Positions 17,654 through 24,532 of a stretch of 24,532 nucleotides of DNA are shown in pieces. The DNA comes from Podochytrium sp. JEL0797 (lineage: Eukaryota; Chytridiomycota; Chytridiomycetes; Chytridiales; Chytriomycetaceae). Numbering within the stretch: position 1 is the first letter of the stretch; every line of letters starts with the position of its first letter. The stretch is from assembly GCA_027596195.1 (NCBI GenBank), contig JADGJG010000309.1, positions 1 to 24,532 on the forward strand, written 5' to 3'. Both the position numbers and the translations under genes were made by a program. Under the pieces are notes generated by a model. The model saw nothing but the letters and a program-made list of their open reading frames with translations, did no database searches and was not told the DNA's origin.

Positions 17654-18899
17654 TTATAAATCCTTTGCATGCAAAGGTGGAGGTTCATGCACTGCTCCCA
17701 AAACTCCATCCGCGATTCCCGTCCGAATAATGTTGTTTGCGAGTCCCCTCGCGTTCAGTACCACGTTTTCGGGATTGATGGATCGCATCACGGTTTCTCG
17801 TTGGGATTTGAATTCTTCTGACTCCGTCACTGCGCGTGTAGTGGATTGTTTCGCGTCTTGGAATGCGAGGTAGTGCGTTCGAAGAGGTGGGGAGGTGAGG
17901 ATTGCGGTGGTGGTGAGGCGGGAGGATTGGATTCGGAAGAGCGTTTGTTTTTGCTTTTCGATGAGGAAGGTCTGTGTGTGTGAGTGGTTTGGGGGTGAGT
18001 GGGTTTTGATGGGCGGCGATTTCGTGGGTACGTTGAATTTCGCTTCGCTACCGCTCTCGCGCGACTCCTTCGCTCCGTCTTGCCTCAATTGTTCTTTCCG
18101 CACGCTGCGCGTGCGCACACGCCCCACCCCACCCCACAAAAAAACACACAAACCAATCGATCCGAATCTGTGATTGGAATAGACTGCTCAAACCACGCGA
18201 TGGAGAGACAGAGAAGAGTAAAAACGGAACGACGGATGATTGAAGTGAGGAGGGGTGAGACTGGATCGATGCCAAAGGAAGATGGAGAGACGAGGCAGAG
18301 GAGTTCGAGTGCTGGGTGGATGAATGTCAATGGGACGTGTGAAATTGTTTCGAAAGCAGGAACTCACCCCCGCCAACGGTCAAGACGGCCGTGCCCCATA
18401 GTCTCCATTTGTATCTCTTGTCTGCAATCGACGCAATGCCCACAAGCACTCCCATGGCGACGTATTCAATCAGGATCGAAGGCAACGAGAACACAAAATA
18501 GTCAAAGGGCGTATCGATCTGGCACCAATCGCATTGTGTGAATGCAACGTGTCCAGCGCGGAGGTACACTGCGCGCGAGGTTTGTGAACGGAGACGGTCA
18601 AACAGGGCGTCGTCTTGGGGGGTGTGTTTGTGGAGAGCGTAGTTTGCGCGGGAGAGAGAAGGGGGGGTGGAGACGTGGATGTTCCATTTGGTGAGGACGT
18701 TCGAGGTGTCTCTCTTTGCGGAGTATGCGAGGAGAAGGTTGGCGAGGGCAGAGAGGAGGAGGAGGGATACGCTGAGCGCGTCAAAGAGTGTGTATGGTGT
18801 TGTTCGTTTGAGGGTGTTTGTTTTTGGGGCAAAGAAGGTCTTGTGGAGGTGTGAGAGGAGGAAGGGGAGGAAAATGACAGCGAGGAAGGAGAGATCCAT
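17654..18899 (-). CDS. Gene M: membrane protein of unknown function, spliced
   Basis: Exon 1 is 18899-18368, starting MDLSFLAVIFLPFLLSHLHK and ending at a GTGAGT donor. It has hydrophobic spans at about 1-17, 38-62 (DALSVSLLLLSALANLLLAY), 140-165 (FDYFVFSLPSILIEYVAMGV) and possibly 175-178. A Cys pair in QCDWCQ precedes the third span. The last exon is 17971-17654 (TFLIEKQKQTLFRI start), a polar helical tail with TRAVTESEEFKSQRE and NPENVVLNARGLANNII. The two exons do not join in phase directly. A middle exon ending in AKFN at about 18030, with an intron GTACCC...ACACAG after it, restores phase, but its 5' border was not found. I do not recognise the family; the look is of a fungal organelle or ER membrane protein. 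It diverges from NSA2. Confidence 0.65.
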
Positions 18900-18935
18900 T
18901 TTGGAGGGGCGTTTCTTTTTTTTTTTTTTGATCAA
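18900..18935. promoter_or_regulatory. 36-bp head-to-head gap between gene M and NSA2, with T-run
   Basis: The start codons of gene M (18899, minus) and NSA2 (18936, plus) are separated by 36 bases that include a run of about 15 T on the plus strand (18915-18929). The two genes must share this promoter core or have transcription starts inside each other. Poly(dA:dT) tracts exclude nucleosomes and are common at fungal bidirectional promoters (established knowledge). Confidence 0.6.
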
Positions 18936-20444
18936 ATGCCTCAGAACGAGTATATCGAGGAGAGTATCAAGAAGCAGGGAAGGCGCTTCGATCACGATGA
19001 GAGGAAGTGAGTAGAGTCGAGTACTAGGAGCTACTCGGGCATCTTCTGATCACTCTTCCTAGACGCAAGCGCGAGGCCAGAGAGGTCCACAAGGCTTCTG
19101 CCGTTGCCCAAAAGCTCCACGGATTCAAGGCGAAGCTGCACAACAAGAAGCGCCACAACGAGAAGATCCAGATGAAGAAGACGTGAGTGACCTTGTCTCG
19201 TTGAATGATTTTCTCACTCTCTTCGATAGCATCAAAATGCACGACGAACGCAACAACAAGCAAAAGACGGGACAGGAACCTGTGTCCGAGGGTGCTGTGC
19301 CCACTTATTTGTTGGATCGTGAGAACCAGACGAGGGCCAAGGTTTTGTCCAACATGATCAAGCAGAAGAGAAAGGAGAAGGCTGGAAAGTGGGTATGTGA
19401 TTGTCGGTTTCTTGACTTGTTGTTGTTGCGAATCTCTTGGATATCTGTGGGCGATATTGGTCGAATCTCTCGCGTGGCTCGAATCTTTGCTCGTTGTCGA
19501 TCGCCGAAATTTCATCCGGATTCCTCACGAAGTCGAACACGTGTCTTTTTCTGGCTCTGGTCATCGTGATTCTCGAATGTGCATGCTGTTGTTTTGTACC
19601 CTCGGATACTCTGGATTCTCTGGATTTCGATTCGACCGTTACCCCCTCGAAAAACACGATTCTCGAAACACTCCGTCTCGATCGATCGATTGATCCGTCT
19701 CCCCCTTTCTCTCACGCCTCGCAATCCCTTACCCACACAAACTCACAAAACCACAAACACAACCCCCAACACAAAGGACGTCCCCATCCCCAAAGTCAAA
19801 GGCATGGACGAAGCAGAAGTCTTCCGGGTCGTCAAGTCTGGAAAGAGAAAGAGCAAGGAGTGGAAGAGGATGATTACCAAGGCGACTTTTGTAGGCGAAG
19901 GGTTTACGCGCAAGCCCCCGAAATATGAGAGGTTTATTCGGCCGATGGCGTTGAGGTATAAGAAGGCGCATGTTACGCATCCGGAGGTATGTATCTCGAG
20001 CTGTGGGCGTGCGTGTGGTTGGGGGGGCGAGCGCGACGCGATGCGACGCATAACGTCGCGTGAAAGTCCTCGACGCGAAGCGTCGCATGTGTGCGGGCAT
20101 GCCGCACGCGTCGCGTACGAAGCGAAGCGAAAAGAGTCGATCGACGCTCGAAGCGCATGCAATTCTTCCATTCTCTGTCTTCTCCTTCCATTGTCTTCTC
20201 ACACACTCCCTCCCACGTTTAGCTCGGCGCAACCTTCTGCCTTCCCATCCTTGGAGTCAAGAAAAACCCGAGTTCACCAATGTACACTTCCCTTGGGGTT
20301 ATCACGAAGGGAACTGTGATTGAAGTAAATGTGAGTGAGTTGGGGTTGGTCACGCAGAGTGGAAAGGTTGTGTGGGGGAAGTATGCGCAGGTTACGAATA
20401 ATCCCGAGAATGATGGGTGTATTAATGCTGTTTTGTTGGTTTGA
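18936..20444 (+). CDS. NSA2: Ribosome biogenesis protein NSA2
   Basis: Five exons, 18936-19006, 19063-19182, 19230-19392, 19777-19986 and 20223-20444, give 261 residues, the same length as the yeast protein. Introns are 56, 47, 384 and 236 nt. NSA2 is a nucleolar pre-60S assembly factor needed for 27SB pre-rRNA processing (family knowledge). Seen: N-terminal [20 protein letters not shown]; a Lys/Arg-rich helical segment with [23 protein letters not shown] [73 protein letters not shown]; and a C-terminal ribosomal S8e-like beta domain ([20 protein letters not shown], then [13 protein letters not shown]) ending INAVLLV. Splice junctions fall in conserved text, so the model is firm. It diverges from gene M and is followed by RABGGTA in the same direction after 155 bases. 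Confidence 0.97.
20029..20165 (+). repeat. GC-rich palindromic segment inside NSA2 intron 4
   Basis: Within the intron 19987-20222, a CG-dinucleotide-rich stretch contains overlapping inverted repeats: ATGCGACGC (20041-20049) with GCGTCGCAT (20080-20088), and GTGCGG with CCGCAC around a 5-base loop near 20091-20107. Strings such as gaagcgaagcg recur. Composition differs sharply from the flanking intron and exons. It could be a small foldback repeat element or a structured intron insert. A looser GC-rich stretch of the same style lies in the gene M intron at about 18040-18120. Confidence 0.5.
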
Positions 20445-20538
20445 TGCGGGTTTGAGTTGCGAGGTGTTTGGATGGAGGTGGGAGGGGGGGGGGGGTCGTG
20501 TTGGACTTGGTCTTGCAAGGGAGTTTTATTTTGAGCGC

Positions 20539-20544
20539 AATAAA
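20539..20544 (+). terminator. AATAAA signal downstream of NSA2
   Basis: A canonical hexamer lies 95 bases after the NSA2 stop and 56 bases before the next start codon. It follows a G-run (about 20490-20500). Confidence 0.5.
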
Positions 20545-20599
20545 AGCACAATGAATGCAATGGCAGCGCAAATACAAGCGCAAAACAAACAAAAAAACC

Positions 20600-22679
20600 A
20601 TGTCGGCAAGCCACAACCAAAAACGATCCACCGTCTCCCAATCCGAAGCCGAAACCGCAAAGACTCAACTCCGTATCCAATCGTATCGAAATGCTTGGGG
20701 GGTGTATCTTGATGCGAAGGTTGGTGCGTCTTTCCGCTCGTCGTATGGTTCTCCCACTTACTGTTCAACAGGCGGCGGATCGGTTGAATCTTGAGGGGTT
20801 GCAGGCTACTACGGCTGTGTTGGAGATCAATCCCGAGGCGTATTCGGCGTGGAACTTTCGGAGGAGGGTGTTGCTTGCGGTTTGGGGTGGGGACGAGATG
20901 TGAGTTTTTGTGTGTTGGGCAACCACCTGCCCCGCACAGGTGGTGCGGTTTCGAAGTTGGATTGGATCGTTGATTTTTCTGTCGATAGGACCGAGGATGG
21001 TGTGCAAGCGTCGGCGCAGGCGGATCTCAAGTTTATCGAAAAGTTGGTAAGGGTTTGGCCCAAAAGTTATTGGCTTTGGAATCACCGTCGTTGGGTTTTG
21101 GAAAACATGCCACGTACGTTGTATTTGTTCTTGGTGCGTTGGTTGCGACTGATGCGGGTTTGGCGTTTTAGATCCCGATTGGCAGAGGGAATTGAAACTG
21201 TGTGGAATGATGCTTGATTTAGATCCTAGGAATTTCCACGGATGGGATTATAGGAGGATTGTGCTTTCCAAGGTTGAGATGGATGTGGACAAGGAAGTCG
21301 CGTACAGTATGGGCAAGATTGAGCAGAATTTTTCGAATTTTAGTGCGTGGCATTATCGGTCTAAGCTTGTGCCAAGGGTGGAAGGGGGGCGGGAGAGGGA
21401 GGTGGTTTTGGAGAGAGGTTTGTTTTTTTGGTGTGGGTGGGAGGGGGTGGGGGCTGATTCTGTTTTTTTTTTGGGGGTAGATTTTGAGGTTGTGAGGAAT
21501 GCGATTTATACGGAACCGGAAGATCAGAGTGCGTGGTTGTATCAGCGGTGGCTTCTTGGCAAAGGTGAGGGGGGGGGGCGAGTACTTCAAAGCGGAATCT
21601 TTTGTTGGGTTTCGCGACGCGTATTTCTGAATTGATTGGTTTTTAGAGGAGCAGCCGTTACGGGTTGTTTGGAGTCGGTTTGAGAAGATGGAAGGGGAAT
21701 TTGTGGTGTTGGTTTGTTTTAATCATGCTGTTTTGGTGAGTCGCGTTTTTTTTGGGGGGGATTCAACCGTGCGCACCGAGAAGCTTGCGCATACGCGAAT
21801 TCCATTCTCAAACCTGTGTTTTTTTAGATTGACGAATCCAAAGTCACGTGTCTCGTGAATTCAACGCAACCCGTTCAATTGGGGCGTAAACGCGGGGCGG
21901 GGAAAGCGGGGAATGTGTATGTGACTCGGGTTGTGACTGATGGGGACGTTTCGAGTGTACGGATTGAGGTTCCACGGGATGCGTTTCAGAGTTTTGTTGG
22001 GGTGTTTTTTGAGGGAGCGGTGTTGGTTGTGGATGTTGGTGTGGAATCTGGTCTTGGGTCAGTGGAGGTGGAGAGTGGACATGGGGTTAGGGAGCAGAGT
22101 GTGTGGACGAGGGAGATTGAGAGTGTGAGGGAGTTGGTGGAGGTTGAGCCGGAGGCGAAATGGGCGCTTACGGCTTTGGTGTATATGTTGATGAATCAAC
22201 CTTGTGGATTGAATGGGGAGGGGGAGAAGGAGGTTGAGCGGGTTTTGAGGGTGTTGGGGGAGGTGGATGCAGGGAGGAAGGGGGTTTATGAGGATTTGGG
22301 GAGTGATGTGAGGTGGAGGGGGGTTTTGGGGAGTGTTCGAGAAGACATGAGGGAATTGCGTGTTGTAGATCCCGAGATGCGGTTGACGAGGATCGTGGAA
22401 CCGTGGGTGTTGGGGTGTGGAATCGCGAAGGTTGAGATTGTGGGGCAGAAGTTGACGCGGATTCCAGGGTTCCCATGTGTGAGGGAACTGGTGTTGGATG
22501 GGAATTTGATTACGGGGTGGGAAGGGGTGGAGGAGTGTTTTTTGGTGAGGGGGGTTAGTTTGAGATGGAATCGGGTGAAAGAGTTGCGGGGGTGTAAGGG
22601 GGTGGGGGTGAAGGAGATTTGGGTGGAGGGGAATGAGGTTGAGAGGGGGGAGGTTGAGGGGGTTGTTGTTCATTATTGA
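20600..22679 (+). CDS. RABGGTA: Rab geranylgeranyltransferase (type II) alpha subunit with LRR tail
   Basis: Seven exons, 20600-20719, 20772-20899, 20989-21113, 21172-21417, 21481-21564, 21647-21735 and 21828-22679, join in frame to 547 residues; introns are 52, 89, 58, 63, 82 and 92 nt. With the beta subunit and Rab escort protein, this enzyme adds geranylgeranyl groups to C-terminal cysteines of Rab GTPases. Five PFTA repeats carry the W-x2-R/Q-R pattern: AYSAWNFRRRVL, SYWLWNHRRWVL, NFHGWDYRRIVL, NFSAWHYRSKLV and DQSAWLYQRWLL. After a middle domain (about 265-420), the C-terminus has leucine-rich repeats (LTRIPGFPCVRELVLDGNLI, then VSLRWNRVKELRG), as in animal and plant RabGGTA but absent from yeast BET4. 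The first 14 residues include polar text typical of a free N-terminus. Exon 7 is extremely rich in G on the coding strand. Intron 1 has donor GTTGGT. Confidence 0.93.
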
Positions 22680-23083
22680 AGATTGGGTTTTTTTGATGCG
22701 TGTTGACGTATCTCGTCTTGACACTTTTTGATATGGTTTTCATGCTATTTGGGAGAGGCTGGTGCAATGTGGTGCAAGCACATTTTTGGACGCTTCGAGA
22801 TGCGGACAAGTGATTAAGTGACCGCTTCCGTATATCGTAAATTATTGTTGGCAAAAAGCGCCTTTGAACATTGAGTTCCACTATCTGACGCGTTTCGAAA
22901 GGCACAAACAAGGGATTGGGTTTATTCGTTGAAAAATTGTCGATTGTTGAATTCAAAAACTCAACGGGAGCAGTCTTTTAACCAAGCAGGGAAGTGCCGA
23001 ATTGGTTCGAGAATTGGATCAGTGTGTTTGACCATTGAAAGAGAAATAAAAAAGAGATTGTGAATTAATTTGAAACACGAAAC
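22680..23083. other. Intergenic region, no supported feature
   Basis: These 404 bases between RABGGTA and the ANCHR-like gene are AT-richer than the flanking coding sequence. No open frame with family likeness, no TATA box that stands out and no repeat was seen. Confidence 0.5.
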
Positions 23084-23734
23084 ATGACACAAAACATGAC
23101 ACAAAACACCACTGACGCAACGGGCCTTGACGCGGACATTCTGCTGCGCTTTGAACGGCTGCGATCACCGGGGCAACAGCACAGCCAACGCGAAACACCG
23201 GCACAACAACAACAAGCACCACCCTTTGTTGTCGTCGACTTCACGCGCCTTTTTCTCTTGGCCAAAGCGACGCCACTCGACGTTCCCTTCGACGACGCGG
23301 AAGCCGCGCTGCTCCTCGAACAAGTCGCAAACGAAGTCGCCCTCGAAAAGTCGCTGCCAAAACCTGATTCGAAAACACGCGACGACGACGACGACGACGA
23401 CGACGACCTGCAACGCCGCATTCAAAACCTGCACAACTTCACCGTCACTACGCCAAAGCGAAACAAACCCGCGAAACTCGAAACACGAACAACGCCCCTC
23501 GGCGCCCCGCCGCATCCCCCGAAAGACGTGGCCGATTTGATGTCGCCTTCGCCTGCCAAAATTGCCCGTGACGAAGCCTTTTGCTGTTTGTGTTCGGAGG
23601 ATGCCGTGCTGTCGTGTCCTGAGTGCGAGGACGATTTGTACTGTCAGCATTGTTTCAAACGCGCGCATTCGTTGGACGAGGTTGGGGATGTGGAAATGAC
23701 GAAACATGTTGGGGCGAGGTTGATGTTGGAGTGA
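23084..23734 (+). CDS. ANCHR/ZFYVE19-like protein (abscission checkpoint regulator), no FYVE domain
   Basis: This is a 216-residue intronless frame. The C-terminus (about 165-195) carries a B-box-like zinc motif, CCLCSEDAVLSCPECEDDLY then CQHCFKRAH, closely like the C-terminal zinc motif of human ANCHR (ZFYVE19) and of abscission-checkpoint proteins. Upstream, LLLEQVANEVALEKSLP resembles the ANCHR segment before that motif, and LDADILLRFERLR (about 16-28) could be a MIT-interacting helix that binds VPS4. A run of nine Asp (about 100-108) lies in the linker. The FYVE finger found at the N-terminus of vertebrate ANCHR is missing. Expected role: delaying ESCRT-III/VPS4-driven cell separation (inference from the family). 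The start lies in a repeat (MTQNMTQN); either Met could be used. Confidence 0.75.
   Translation: MTQNMTQNTTDATGLDADILLRFERLRSPGQQHSQRETPAQQQQAPPFVVVDFTRLFLLAKATPLDVPFDDAEAALLLEQVANEVALEKSLPKPDSKTRDDDDDDDDDLQRRIQNLHNFTVTTPKRNKPAKLETRTTPLGAPPHPPKDVADLMSPSPAKIARDEAFCCLCSEDAVLSCPECEDDLYCQHCFKRAHSLDEVGDVEMTKHVGARLMLE
23381..23407 (+). repeat. (GAC)9 microsatellite coding poly-Asp
   Basis: Nine perfect GAC units encode Asp in the linker of the ANCHR-like protein. Perfect codon identity suggests recent slippage and likely length polymorphism. Confidence 0.95.
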
Positions 23735-23778
23735 TGTAAAGTGATCGCGTATTTGGTGTCACCGTGTCGGAGAAACTA

Positions 23779-23784
23779 AATAAA
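23779..23784 (+). terminator. AATAAA signal of the ANCHR-like gene
   Basis: A canonical hexamer lies 44 bases after the TGA stop. Confidence 0.6.
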
Positions 23785-24532
23785 AGGGTTTGGTTTGGCG
23801 TGTACTGTGGAACCAACCGCAATTGTTCGTAAATCTCGTTGTCCAACGGCAAGGACCATAATGCCGCCACGCTTTCTTCATATGAAGTGGGCTTGGTGGG
23901 CGTTATTTTGCTGATTCAAAGGGTATGCTGCCGATCATTTCCTAAATCTTGATTGCCGATCTTGATTCTCGTTCTTGGCAAAGGCCATGCTTTGGTATGT
24001 CCAGACATTTTTTTCCAAATCAGAAAAGCCCCCCTTGAAATCGTTGGTTCAGATCTCGAAACATTTTGAAGGCAAGAACACCAAATTATCCATTGTCAAT
24101 ATCGAAAGATCCTGTGTTCTTGAGCCATTAGTCCAACGAACGGGCCGTTTATGGAAACAGGGATTCAAAAAGTTCCACTCCAATTGAAGCAAATGCAAGT
24201 GCTATCTCAAATGGTCTGGGCATCCAACAACCTTGCCGCTGGCGGTGCGAGGCGCGAAAGAGCCTGGGAGTGCTATAAGCTCTTCAGTCAAATCAGAAGT
24301 CTGAAACTGCCCCCAGTTGACTTGGACGCCAGTATCGACCCGTTGCTCGCAAGAAACATCTGTGAAGGGGGTGTCGAATAAATCGGTAGATAGTTTAAAG
24401 CAAATGGTTTTTTGGATGATTCTGCCTCCTAAACCGGGGGGCAGTCGGCTCTATTTATTCTTTTTCTCTTATCAACGCGTGCCACTCTACATCACTCCAT
24501 CAGAATGGCGCCATTGATTTCAATGCCCTTTC
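23785..24532 (+). other. Right-edge region with two short overlapping frames, no firm gene
   Basis: Frames 23987-24187 (66 codons, MLWYVQTFFSKSEKPPLKSL start) and 24151-24381 (76 codons, with MVWASNNLAAGGARRERAWE inside) lie one frame apart and overlap. Together they could be one broken gene, with a shift near the A-run at 24165-24170, or chance frames. No family is recognised. Beyond 24390 nothing is seen. Confidence 0.2.

Noticed and set aside
17999..18541. Plus-strand 180-codon frame
   Set aside because: It is antisense to the gene M intron and exon, Arg/Ser rich, with no domain.
18327..18995. Longer gene M frame starting at 18995
   Set aside because: The first 32 codons would overlap NSA2 exon 1 on the other strand and run through the poly-A tract as poly-Lys; the ATG at 18899 starts directly with a hydrophobic segment.
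22059..22724. Minus-strand 221-codon frame rich in Pro, His and Asn
   Set aside because: It is antisense to RABGGTA exon 7 and is open only because that exon is G-rich and poor in codons that give antisense stops.

Overview
The window looks like nuclear DNA of an early-diverging fungus, most likely a chytrid (inference). The genes are split by short GT-AG introns (47 to 123 nt, two longer), lie close together on both strands, and include clear eukaryotic housekeeping genes. No rRNA, tRNA, CRISPR array or bacterial operon was seen. A third of the window is a cluster of decaying KRAB-ZNF-style C2H2 zinc-finger sequences, an unusual amount for such compact DNA.

Layout. 1-2284 (minus): 5' part of a retroelement, a gag-like CCCH protein (ORF1) overlapped by a second open frame (ORF2) that runs off the left edge. 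3118-6375 (minus): a four-exon TRM8 tRNA m7G46 methyltransferase gene between two zinc-finger pseudogenes, with two degenerate copies of its own 3' end just downstream. 6944-8011: a TOXD-like medium-chain reductase. 8049-9314 (minus): two zinc-finger loci. 9558-10870: a four-exon phosphoesterase/acid phosphatase. 11160-11330: a zinc-finger relic. 12105-12482: an orphan reading frame. 12733-13281 (minus): a bZIP factor. 13698-17190: two paralogous four-helix membrane proteins (P1, P2), each followed by convergent zinc-finger sequence; the finger gene after P1 (14450-15100) is the only fully intact one. 17312-18899 (minus): an unrecognised membrane-protein gene (called gene M here), again with degenerate copies of its 3' end downstream. 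18936-20444: NSA2, divergent from gene M with only 36 bp between start codons. 20600-22679: seven-exon Rab geranylgeranyltransferase alpha subunit with a leucine-rich-repeat tail. 23084-23734: an ANCHR/ZFYVE19-like protein. The last 800 bases hold nothing firm.

The genes do not form one pathway. NSA2 and TRM8 serve ribosome and tRNA maturation, RABGGTA serves Rab lipidation and the ANCHR-like protein probably cytokinesis. The most interesting feature is how zinc-finger DNA relates to its neighbours: eight finger loci in about 14 kb; two carry an N-terminus that matches TRM8 exon 1; two host genes have laddered copies of their own 3' ends beside finger pseudogenes; and P1 and P2 share a 119-bp identical block suggesting gene conversion. 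Together these suggest a finger family that spreads by segmental duplication and picks up ends of neighbouring genes.
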